From: Gammaproteobacteria bacterium
GTDB taxonomy: Bacteria; Pseudomonadota; Gammaproteobacteria; Steroidobacterales; JABDKV01
Reading direction: 5' to 3'
DNA: 6,182 nt
Assembly: GCA_029862285.1 (NCBI GenBank)
Contig: JAOTXR010000138.1
Coordinates: 1-6,182 of the forward strand
Shown here one piece after another: positions 1 through 6,182 of the stretch. A program made the translations under genes and the position numbers. The notes beneath the pieces are model-generated. The model was not told the DNA's origin, made no database searches, and saw only the letters and a list, made by a program, of their open reading frames with translations. Each line of letters starts with the position of its first letter. The first letter of the stretch is position 1.

Positions 1-1852
1 GTTCGTCCCAGGTACCGTCAGGCTTCTGGGTGCCAATAAGGAAAGCCAGCCCGCGTTCGACCGGCACCCGATAAGCTGGATCGCCCATCGCCAGCAGTGC
101 CATCAACGCCCAACCGGTCTGTGATGCGGTGCTCTCACCGCGACCACGCATTGTATAGTCCATATACGAGGCACAACTCTCGCCCCAGCCGCCGTCCTCG
201 TTTTGATGCTCGACGATCCAGGCCGCAGCGTCTCGAATCCAATCCTGCTGCATGTCTTCGCCGATCGCCGCCAACGCCGGCAGCACTGCGGCGGTGCCAT
301 AAATGTGGTTAACGCCCCATCGGCCAAACCAGCTGCGATCCTGTTCCTGTTCATCAATCAGGAAAGTACGCCCACGCTGCACCGTTGCATCGTCGGCCGT
401 CAAACCCATCAGACCAAAGGCCTCCAGCACATGACCGGTTACATCGGCACTCGGTGGATCGAGCGTTTCGCCAAAATCGCAAAACGGCAGCTTGGTCAGC
501 AACTCGTTGTCATTGTCTTTATCAAAGGCTGCCCAGCCGCCGTTGGTGCTTTGCATGGCAACGATCCAGTCAGTTGCCCGGGTTATCGCACTGTCGATGC
601 GTGTGCGGTCCTCATATTGATCGCGCAACAGCACCAGTACCATTAATGCCAGAGCCGTGTCGTCAACGTCCGGATAATTATTGTTTGCCCGCTCGAATGG
701 CCAGCCGCCCGGCGCAACGCCCTTGACCTTGACCTGCCAGTCGCCGCCGGTTGTAACCTGCTTGTCGAGCACCCATTCCAGCGCACGCTGCATTGACGGT
801 GCGTCGGCGAGTTTGCGATCACAATCGGCCATGGCAAGCAATGCCAGCAAGGTATCCCAGACAATTGATTCGCTGGCCTGCACTCGCAACGATCCGCCCT
901 TTTCATAGGTCCAGTGGGCATCCAGCGCATCCAGGCCCTTGCTGACCACCGGATGATCCAGTTCGTACCCTTCGTGATACAACGCGATGACTGAATAGAT
1001 CCACGGCGGTTGAATCCCGCCCCAGGCACCGTCTTCTTCCTGTCGCGAAATAATCCATTCGAGACAGCGGCGAATCGCAAACTCACGCAACGGCAGAATG
1101 CCGGTAGCATTGCCCAGGTTTTGATAAGTGTGCAGCAATTTGTCAGCGCCGCGAAAAGCCAGTTCCCACACGTCGCCTATTTTGCGTGGCAAAGTGTAAT
1201 CCATTTGCTCACGGCCTGCCGGGAACAACTCATCCAGCCGGCGGTCTGCCCGCAACGGATAAACGGCACGACGGGCGGACAATACTGCCAGTGGCATCAC
1301 CGTGCCTCGCGCCCAGCTGGCAAGATCGTAAATATTTATCGGTGACCAATCTGGCAATAAAATTATCTCGGGGGGCAGGTTTGGACAGGCCTCCCATGGC
1401 CATTCGCCAATCAGTGACAACCAGTAGCGGGTGAACACGCGTATCTCACGCAGACCACCATTGGCAAATATCCACTCACGCGCTTTTTGCAGCGCTTCGT
1501 GTTCAGGCGCTATGCCATGTACGCGTAGTGCTGTATAGCATTCGACAGTGGCATTTATGTCGCCGGTCGGTGCATCGTAATAGACTTCCCATGACCCGTC
1601 GTCGCGTTGTGCGTCAAGAACGGTTTGTATCAGGCCGGGTTTTTTTGGGTCGTCGTTTCGTCCGACGACGTGCATCAGCAATAACCACTCCGCCTCCATG
1701 CACTGGTTGGACTCGAGCATCCCCACCCAGGACCCATCTTCGAGCTGATTGTTGTCCAGCCAGAGAGTCGCCTTGTTCAAGGCGTCACTCAAACGCTCGG
1801 GTGAAATCGCGGCCGCGGCGACCCTGGCAGTACTTACTGACCCATCCGTCAT
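1..1852 (-). CDS. shc: Squalene-hopene cyclase, C-terminus cut off by the window edge
   Basis: This enzyme cyclises squalene to the pentacyclic hopene/hopanol skeleton, the committed step of hopanoid synthesis, as a monotopic protein on the inner membrane. Translating the minus strand from the ATG at 1852 gives 617 codons without a stop to base 2. The acid motif DVDDTA is at residues 395-400 (bases 653-670), with D397 as the expected proton donor. Other family landmarks are IQPPWIY at 280-286, VWDT at 331-334, PFCDFGE followed by DPPSADVTGH ending at H474, FGRWGV with W512, and Y518. At least seven QW-type repeats are visible, for example QRDDGSW, QEEDGAW, QNEDGGW and QKPDGTW. Compared from memory with the Alicyclobacillus enzyme (631 aa), about 38-40 residues are missing beyond the left edge. 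The start is fixed by an in-frame TAA at 1871-1873, no other start codon between it and the ATG, and a ribosome site. There is no signal peptide. It follows the M16 lipoprotein gene by 22 bp, so it is probably co-transcribed. Oddities are R506 in a QW motif and R388 before the acid motif. The family call is very secure; hopene as the exact product is likely but unproven. Confidence 0.96.
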   Translation of the reverse strand, partial: MTDGSVSTARVAAAAISPERLSDALNKATLWLDNNQLEDGSWVGMLESNQCMEAEWLLLMHVVGRNDDPKKPGLIQTVLDAQRDDGSWEVYYDAPTGDINATVECYTALRVHGIAPEHEALQKAREWIFANGGLREIRVFTRYWLSLIGEWPWEACPNLPPEIILLPDWSPINIYDLASWARGTVMPLAVLSARRAVYPLRADRRLDELFPAGREQMDYTLPRKIGDVWELAFRGADKLLHTYQNLGNATGILPLREFAIRRCLEWIISRQEEDGAWGGIQPPWIYSVIALYHEGYELDHPVVSKGLDALDAHWTYEKGGSLRVQASESIVWDTLLALLAMADCDRKLADAPSMQRALEWVLDKQVTTGGDWQVKVKGVAPGGWPFERANNNYPDVDDTALALMVLVLLRDQYEDRTRIDSAITRATDWIVAMQSTNGGWAAFDKDNDNELLTKLPFCDFGETLDPPSADVTGHVLEAFGLMGLTADDATVQRGRTFLIDEQEQDRSWFGRWGVNHIYGTAAVLPALAAIGEDMQQDWIRDAAAWIVEHQNEDGGWGESCASYMDYTMRGRGESTASQTGWALMALLAMGDPAYRVPVERGLAFLIGTQKPDGTWDE

Positions 1853-1858
1853 GCTGTG

Positions 1859-1863
1859 CCTTT
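1859..1863 (-). promoter_or_regulatory. Ribosome binding site of the squalene-hopene cyclase gene
   Basis: On the minus strand AAAGG lies 6 nt before the ATG at 1852, within a purine-rich run that also holds AAGGA further upstream. It supports the ATG at 1852 and independent ribosome loading after the M16 stop codon at 1875-1877. The 22-bp gap is too short to hold a typical promoter or terminator of its own. Confidence 0.6.
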
Positions 1864-1874
1864 CTTTCCTTTAT

Positions 1875-3347
1875 TCAGCGTGGCGAAAAACTTGGCTCGA
1901 TAATTGCCATTTCAGTTAACTTTCCGTACTTGGCGACATCCGCCCGTATCGCCCCGGCATTGCCGATCAGCACGAAAACCAACTCGTCGCGCTCAGGATA
2001 GACGGTGTCTATTACCCAGTCTATCCCCGCCCGATCGGCCTTCACCAGTTCCTGAGCATAGGCGTTGATATAGCCGGTATCCAGTCCGAAAAACTCCAGC
2101 TGGCCAATCTGTCGGGCCAGTTGCCGGCCAGTCTCGAAGGCCAGCGGAAACTGACCGAGTATATAGGCCTTGGATGAGGCCAATGATGTGTCGTCCAGCC
2201 CTGACTCATGCAGCTTGTCCAGGACATCCAGTGCCATATCAATTGCCTCGACCGTGGTTTCTGTGGCAGTAAACGACGAAATACTGACCGAACCGGCTTT
2301 GCGTGGCCGACTCAGACGCGAGCGTGCGCCATAGGTCAGCCCCGACTCTACCCGCAAAGCCGTATTGAGCATCGAGGTAAACCGGCCGCCGAAAACCACA
2401 TTGGTCAAGACCAGACTCGCGCGCTGCGGAAAATACTTGCTCACCCCAACGTTACCCATCCAAAAATAAGTCTGCGTCGCGTCCGGTTTGTCAATTAACA
2501 GCACGCGTCCACCGGCTACATCCTCGGCTGATCCGTATTCCGGCATTTTCCCGGCCGCGCCGCGCCAGGAACCGAAAGCACCGCGCAATAGCGCAATCAT
2601 CCGGTCAGTTTCAAAATCGCCGGCTACCGCGACTATCAGGCGATCCGCACCAACCTGATCACGATAATATTGTCTGACTTCATCGATGCCGATCGTGGCC
2701 AAACTCGTCTCATCGCCAAAGCTGGGACGTCCATATGGATGACCGTCGAATAGAAATGACTCCGCATAAATATTCAACAGCCGATTCGGCGAGCGGTCTT
2801 TTGCGGCCTTGATGAATTGCGCCGCGCGATCGCGCAGCTTAAGGAACTCGCTCTCGTCGAGCTGTGGACGCATCAGCATGTCCGCCAGCAAACCAACAGC
2901 GGCGGTCGCATCGCTGCTGAGAAAACTGCCGCTTACCTGAAGCATTTCCAGACCGGCGCCGGTATCGAGCTCACCACCGAGCCCTTCTACGGTCGATGCA
3001 TACTCAGCAGCATTGCGTTCGCCCGCCCCTTTTCGGAGCAGTTCGGCAAGCAACGATGCTGTTCCAGCCTTGCCTTGCGGGTCCGCCGTTGAGCCACCCC
3101 GAACGATCGCCTCAAACCCGATCAGCGGTACCTCGGGTTTTTCCAGCAACAGCAGCACCGCGCCGTTATCCAGTTCGACCCGCGTATAGTCCGGCAGCAA
3201 TGGCGGCCGGTTAAGGAACACAGAGTAGTCTCTCGCCTGTCCGGTTGCAGCCTTAGCGGCAGTACCCTTGGCAACGTCGTCGACGGCGACTGAAGCACAG
3301 CCAGTCAAGGCAATAGCAATCAGCGCTGCAGCTATCAACCTCATCAT
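1875..3347 (-). CDS. M16-family lipoprotein without a zinc site (substrate-binding subunit of a two-subunit peptidase)
   Basis: This is an M16 (pitrilysin/insulinase-like) protein of 490 aa, predicted to be non-catalytic. The N-terminus is a short hydrophobic signal ending in the lipobox LTGC (residues 14-17, bases 3297-3308). C17 is followed by Ala, so lipidation and sorting to the outer membrane are expected. An N-terminal M16 domain spans about 55-200 and a C-terminal M16 domain about 215-400. Where active relatives have HxxEH this protein has SLLAE (98-102, bases 3042-3056), and the distal Glu motif is also absent. It keeps the Arg/Tyr pair, R332 and Y339, in LRVESGLTYG (bases 2331-2354), known in M16B enzymes to bind substrate. 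Together with the upstream catalytic partner this matches the heterosubunit type described in Sphingomonas sp. A1. Translation is coupled to the upstream gene by an ATGA overlap. The second Met codon (3344) is better spaced from GGAGG (6 nt against 3), so the true protein may be 489 aa. Fold is secure; role as partner subunit is inferred. Confidence 0.92.
   Translation of the reverse strand: MMRLIAAALIAIALTGCASVAVDDVAKGTAAKAATGQARDYSVFLNRPPLLPDYTRVELDNGAVLLLLEKPEVPLIGFEAIVRGGSTADPQGKAGTASLLAELLRKGAGERNAAEYASTVEGLGGELDTGAGLEMLQVSGSFLSSDATAAVGLLADMLMRPQLDESEFLKLRDRAAQFIKAAKDRSPNRLLNIYAESFLFDGHPYGRPSFGDETSLATIGIDEVRQYYRDQVGADRLIVAVAGDFETDRMIALLRGAFGSWRGAAGKMPEYGSAEDVAGGRVLLIDKPDATQTYFWMGNVGVSKYFPQRASLVLTNVVFGGRFTSMLNTALRVESGLTYGARSRLSRPRKAGSVSISSFTATETTVEAIDMALDVLDKLHESGLDDTSLASSKAYILGQFPLAFETGRQLARQIGQLEFFGLDTGYINAYAQELVKADRAGIDWVIDTVYPERDELVFVLIGNAGAIRADVAKYGKLTEMAIIEPSFSPR
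3297..3308 (-). other. Lipobox (signal peptidase II site) of the M16 lipoprotein
   Basis: The codons for Leu-Thr-Gly-Cys follow a hydrophobic stretch rich in Ala, Ile and Leu directly after an N-terminal Met-Met-Arg. The spacing and residues fit a classic bacterial lipobox. Ala at +2 lacks the Asp that retains lipoproteins in the inner membrane of enterobacteria, which points to the outer membrane if the same rule holds here. Confidence 0.85.
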
Positions 3348-3355
3348 GCGCCTCC
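3344..3355 (-). promoter_or_regulatory. Stop/start overlap and Shine-Dalgarno site coupling the two M16 genes
   Basis: The minus strand reads GGAGG-CGC-ATGATG. The upstream M16 gene ends with TGA at 3344-3346, inside the two Met codons. Starting at the first ATG (3347) gives a 4-nt overlap but only a 3-nt spacer from GGAGG; starting at the second ATG (3344) gives a 1-nt overlap and a more usual 6-nt spacer. Either way translational coupling is expected, which suits equal synthesis of two subunits of one enzyme. Confidence 0.65.
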
Positions 3356-4675
3356 GCCTTGCTGCTGGGGAATTACCACGCCGGTTGTGCGGTTGCTTTT
3401 GACCAGTACGGCTGCCGCCACATTGCGAATATTTTCTACAGTAACGGCATCGACCAGCTTCGGTGCGTCGAAAAGTTTCCGGTAGTCGCCGTGAAAGACT
3501 TCATAAGTACCCAATACATCAGCCTTGCCGTCGATAGTTGCAAGACTGCGCCAGAAACTGGCAGTCCAGAGATTCTTGGCTTTTTGTATCTCGGCTTCAG
3601 TCACACCGTTTTCGACGATATCGGCTATGGTGCGGTCGATCAGTGCTTCAGCACGCGCAAGTTCGCCGCCATTGGGCAGCGTGGCAAAAAGCCAGGTCAG
3701 ATTCGGATCGAAGCCCTCGTGAACATAGGCGCCGACACCGATAGCCGCCTGCTCCTGCTCGACCAGCAGTTGATGCAACCGCGAGGAATCGCCACGCGCC
3801 AATATACTAATGAGTAGGTTTAACGCCGGCATTTGCGGGTCTGACGCGCTGCCGGAATGCCAGGCCATTTGCAGCAGTGGCGTCTGCGCCGGCAAGGTCA
3901 GCTCGATGCGCCGCTCGCCTTTCTGTTCGGGTTCTACAGTGCGTAACTCGGCCGGTGGCGCCTGCGCGGGAATCGGGCCCAGGTATTTTTCTACCAGTGC
4001 AAATCCTTCGGCCGGGTCGATATCACCAACCAGCAACAGCGTCAGGTTATTGGGTGCATAGTAGGTTTTGTAGAAAGTCTGCAGGTCCTCCATCGTCCAT
4101 GATTCAATATCGGACGGCCAGCCAATAACCGGGTTTTGATAGGGATGTGCAACAAACGCCGTTGCCTGCAATTGTTCGCTCAGTTTTCCCGAGTTGTTGT
4201 TATCGACGCGCAACCGTCGCTCGGAGTACACGACACCGCGCTCGTTTTCGACCACTTCTGGATCAAAGGCCAGGTTCTGAATGCGATCGGCTTCCAACGA
4301 CAGTACCAACTCAAGCGCAGACCGGGGAAACCAGTCCTGGTAAACGGTCAGATCGTCGCTGGTATATGCATTGTTACTACCACCATCGGCCGACATGACC
4401 CGATCGAATTCACCGGCTCCGCGTGTCGCGGTGCCGTTGAACATCATGTGTTCAAAATAATGCGCAATACCGGTGATGCCCGGGTATTCGTTACGCGCAC
4501 CGGCACGAACCCAGTTATACAGCGCGATATTTGGAATATCGTGATCGGGCCAGATTATTACCCGCAGGCCGTTATCCAGCGTACGGCTGTCAATCTGATC
4601 GGCATCCGGTCTGGCGCCTGCTACGCTTGCCAGCAACAGTGCAGCAACACACGCGGCTGTCATTTGTTTCAACAT
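3344..4675 (-). CDS. M16 zinc metallopeptidase, catalytic subunit, periplasmic
   Basis: This is a zinc peptidase of the M16 (pitrilysin) family, 443 aa, the usual size for a single M16B chain. Residues 1-21 form a signal peptide (Lys at 3, hydrophobic core, likely cut after AGA), so it acts in the periplasm. The inverted zinc motif HYFEH is at 72-76 (bases 4448-4462): H72 and H76 bind zinc and E75 is the catalytic base. The third ligand is E152 and the conserved helper is E145, both in NERGVVYSERR, with the spacing seen in pitrilysin (E162/E169). The M16 C-terminal domain covers about 190-375. The Arg/Tyr pair expected in the second domain is missing: the aligned stretch LLVEQEQAAIGV has L304 and A311 at those places. 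The next gene supplies that pair, so this chain probably needs its partner. It starts 9 bp after the DUF885 stop, behind GAGGG. Natural substrates are unknown; M16B enzymes degrade peptides or small unfolded proteins. Confidence 0.95.
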   Translation of the reverse strand: MLKQMTAACVAALLLASVAGARPDADQIDSRTLDNGLRVIIWPDHDIPNIALYNWVRAGARNEYPGITGIAHYFEHMMFNGTATRGAGEFDRVMSADGGSNNAYTSDDLTVYQDWFPRSALELVLSLEADRIQNLAFDPEVVENERGVVYSERRLRVDNNNSGKLSEQLQATAFVAHPYQNPVIGWPSDIESWTMEDLQTFYKTYYAPNNLTLLLVGDIDPAEGFALVEKYLGPIPAQAPPAELRTVEPEQKGERRIELTLPAQTPLLQMAWHSGSASDPQMPALNLLISILARGDSSRLHQLLVEQEQAAIGVGAYVHEGFDPNLTWLFATLPNGGELARAEALIDRTIADIVENGVTEAEIQKAKNLWTASFWRSLATIDGKADVLGTYEVFHGDYRKLFDAPKLVDAVTVENIRNVAAAVLVKSNRTTGVVIPQQQGGGA

Positions 4676-4680
4676 GGGAA

Positions 4681-4685
4681 CCCTC
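4681..4685 (-). promoter_or_regulatory. Ribosome binding site of the catalytic M16 gene
   Basis: GAGGG on the minus strand sits 5 nt before the ATG at 4675 and shares its first base with the last base of the upstream TAG stop codon (4685-4687). The 9-bp gap and this placement support translation from one polycistronic message. Confidence 0.65.
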
Positions 4686-6182
4686 TATCCAGACGGGCTG
4701 GCTATCCAGCGATCGATTTTTGCTTCCAGCACGCTCAACGGCAACGAACCATCCTGCAAAACCTCGGCATGAAATTCACGCAAGTCGAACCTGTCGCCCA
4801 ATGCCTTCACGGCCCGCGCGCGTAGTTCGCTAATTTTCAGCTGGCCGATCTTGTAGGCCAGGGCCTGTCCGGGAACGGCTATATAACGCTCCACTTCGGA
4901 TACGGCTCGTGTCTCACTGATACTGGAATTGGCCATCATGAACTCCAGCGCTTTTTCACGACTCCAGCCCTTGGCATGCATACCCGTGTCCACGACCAGC
5001 CGAATCGACCGCACCATCTCGGCATCGAGCGCCCCAAAATGCTGATACGGGTCAGTGTAAAGACCCAACTCCGGCCCCAGCGACTCGGCGTACAGACCCC
5101 AGCCTTCGGCGTAAGCGGTATATCCGCCAAAACGCCGAAACATCGGCAAGTCGAGTTCTTGCGCCAGCGCGATCTGGTAGTGGTGTCCCGGCACGGCCTC
5201 GTGCAGGTACAAGACTTCGGCCATGTATTTTGGCCGTGCCTTCAAATCGTAAGTGTTGACGTAGAAAATGCCGGGTCGCGAACCATCCGGTGCCGGCATC
5301 ATATAAGACGCACCCGACGCCGAACGTTCCCGAAAAGCCTCTACGGCGCGGACTTCGAAATCGGCTTTTGGCATTAACGAAAATAGGTCCGATGCCGCGG
5401 CGTTTACCGTCGACTTCAGGGCCCGGTAGCTTTCCAGTAGCTCTTCTGCTTCGTCATGATAAAAACGTTCATCGGTACGCAGGCTGTCGAAAAAGGCAGG
5501 TAAATCGCCGTCAAAACCGACACCTTGCTTAATGGACTCCATTTCGCCGCGGATGCGTTCGACTTCGCCCAGGCCGATGTTGTGTATCTTCTCCGGTGTG
5601 AGATCGGTGGTGGTGCGCTGCTGCACCAGAAATGCGTACCATTTTTCACCACCCGGGAGTGCCGTTAACGCTATGTCTTCGCTGGCGGCTTCCAGGTACT
5701 GGTCTTTGATAAAGTCATGCAGCCTGCGATAGGCAGGCACAATTTTGTTCGCAATAGCGTCTTCGTAGGCTGCGGTAAGCCGATCGCGATTCTCGCCTTC
5801 GATAGTCTCGGGCATCTCGGCGACAACCCGATAAAAAACAGTTTTGGTAACGTCGGCCTGAATGTGCGCAGATAGTTGCGGCAACACTTTTTCCATTATG
5901 ATGCGCGGCCGCACAACGCCCCGCTCCATACCCTGGCCCATGTTTTCTATCGCCTGGTCCATCCACACGACGAACCCATCGATACGGCCCAGAAAATTAT
6001 CGTAGTCTTTTACGGTATTGAACTTGTGCGCGCTGGAACCCGAACCGAGTTGGGCGAAGAAATTCGGTGTGCTAAAAAACTGTGTGATCGGCATGAAATG
6101 AGTCGGAAAAGTGAACCCTTTAATGCCATCACGCCGGGCCTGCTCGAAAATTTCGTAACTCAGTAAGTCCTGCCCGCCGAGT
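4685..6182 (-). CDS. DUF885-family putative zinc metallopeptidase, N-terminus beyond the window edge
   Basis: This is a DUF885 protein, predicted to be a metal-dependent peptidase, often annotated as exported. The visible part is 498 codons plus stop. Key motifs are HEAVPGHH (bases 5180-5203), an HExxPGH-type zinc motif; EGWGLYAE (5084-5107), whose first Glu is the likely third metal ligand; and PGQALAYK (4850-4873), conserved near the C-terminus. Upstream, YMMPAPDGSRPGIFYVNTYD also looks typical of the family. The ATG at 6094 is not the real start: the frame stays open for 29 more codons to the right edge, those codons look like family sequence (LLSYEIFEQARRDG, FPTHFMPITQ), and no Shine-Dalgarno precedes it. 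Full-length members are usually about 580-620 aa, so roughly 100 residues, probably including any signal peptide, lie outside. It is the most upstream gene visible and is followed after 9 bp by the M16 pair. A role as a further periplasmic peptidase working with them is inferred; its substrate is unknown. Confidence 0.92.
   Translation of the reverse strand, partial: LGGQDLLSYEIFEQARRDGIKGFTFPTHFMPITQFFSTPNFFAQLGSGSSAHKFNTVKDYDNFLGRIDGFVVWMDQAIENMGQGMERGVVRPRIIMEKVLPQLSAHIQADVTKTVFYRVVAEMPETIEGENRDRLTAAYEDAIANKIVPAYRRLHDFIKDQYLEAASEDIALTALPGGEKWYAFLVQQRTTTDLTPEKIHNIGLGEVERIRGEMESIKQGVGFDGDLPAFFDSLRTDERFYHDEAEELLESYRALKSTVNAAASDLFSLMPKADFEVRAVEAFRERSASGASYMMPAPDGSRPGIFYVNTYDLKARPKYMAEVLYLHEAVPGHHYQIALAQELDLPMFRRFGGYTAYAEGWGLYAESLGPELGLYTDPYQHFGALDAEMVRSIRLVVDTGMHAKGWSREKALEFMMANSSISETRAVSEVERYIAVPGQALAYKIGQLKISELRARAVKALGDRFDLREFHAEVLQDGSLPLSVLEAKIDRWIASPSG

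Noticed and set aside
203..646. A 147-residue open frame on the plus strand opposite the squalene-hopene cyclase
   Set aside because: The opposite strand carries the conserved cyclase motifs without interruption. This frame has no recognisable family sequence.
643..1110. A 155-residue minus-strand open frame inside the cyclase gene
   Set aside because: It lies in a different frame from the cyclase, which reads through the whole stretch with QPPWIY, VWDT and DVDDTA intact.
1638..1670. Inverted repeat next to a run of seven T as a possible terminator
   Set aside because: On the plus strand the T run comes before the hairpin, and on the minus strand the hairpin is followed by A residues. Neither order makes an intrinsic terminator, and the site lies inside the cyclase coding region.
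1528..2001. A 157-residue plus-strand open frame spanning the junction of the M16 lipoprotein and cyclase genes
   Set aside because: It is rich in Arg and Pro in a way typical of shadow frames, has no motif, and overlaps both the end of one real gene and the start of another.
3042..3056. The M16 lipoprotein as a decayed pseudogene because HxxEH is missing
   Set aside because: The frame is intact over 490 codons, the signal and lipobox are intact, and the Arg/Tyr pair is kept. Loss of the zinc site is the known pattern of the partner subunit in two-chain M16B enzymes.
4136..4825. A 229-residue open frame on the plus strand opposite the catalytic M16 gene and the end of the DUF885 gene
   Set aside because: It is fully antisense to two well-supported genes, its protein has no recognisable motif, and it crosses the gap between two genes. 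Long antisense frames are expected opposite coding sequence of this base composition.
6092..6094. The ATG at 6094 as the start of the DUF885 gene
   Set aside because: The frame is open for 29 codons further to the window edge with family-like sequence, there is no Shine-Dalgarno site before the ATG, and the resulting protein would be much shorter than the family.

Overview
The window reads as one stretch of a single minus-strand operon from a Gram-negative, hopanoid-making bacterium, with G+C in the mid-50s by eye. A proteobacterium, perhaps a gammaproteobacterium, is the most natural fit, but the sequence alone does not fix the taxon. Gram-negative character is inferred from a lipoprotein signal with alanine after the lipidated cysteine and from two exported M16-family proteins.

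In the direction of transcription (right to left) there are four genes. (1) A DUF885-family putative zinc peptidase (6182 to 4685) has its N-terminus beyond the right edge. (2) A catalytic M16 zinc peptidase (4675 to 3344) has a signal peptide and an intact HxxEH motif. (3) An M16-fold lipoprotein (3347 to 1875) has lost the zinc site but keeps the Arg/Tyr substrate-binding pair. (4) A squalene-hopene cyclase (1852 to the left edge) has an intact DVDDTA motif and lacks only about the last 40 residues. Spacings are 9 bp, a 4-bp overlap and 22 bp, and each of the three internal starts has a Shine-Dalgarno-like sequence. No terminator or internal promoter was seen between the genes. Coding density is close to 100 percent and no gap exceeds 22 bp.

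Genes 2 and 3 complement each other: one has the metal site, the other the Arg/Tyr pair. This fits a two-subunit M16B peptidase working in the periplasm, possibly tethered to the outer membrane by the lipoprotein subunit. The DUF885 protein is probably a further exported peptidase of the same pathway. The cyclase makes the hopanoid skeleton at the inner membrane. Its place behind the peptidases suggests co-expression of envelope lipid and envelope proteolysis functions, but a functional link is inference only.

I see no mobile element, CRISPR array, RNA gene or clearly undescribed system. The points worth checking are the split M16 pair, the cyclase in a peptidase operon, and a few unusual residues in the cyclase.
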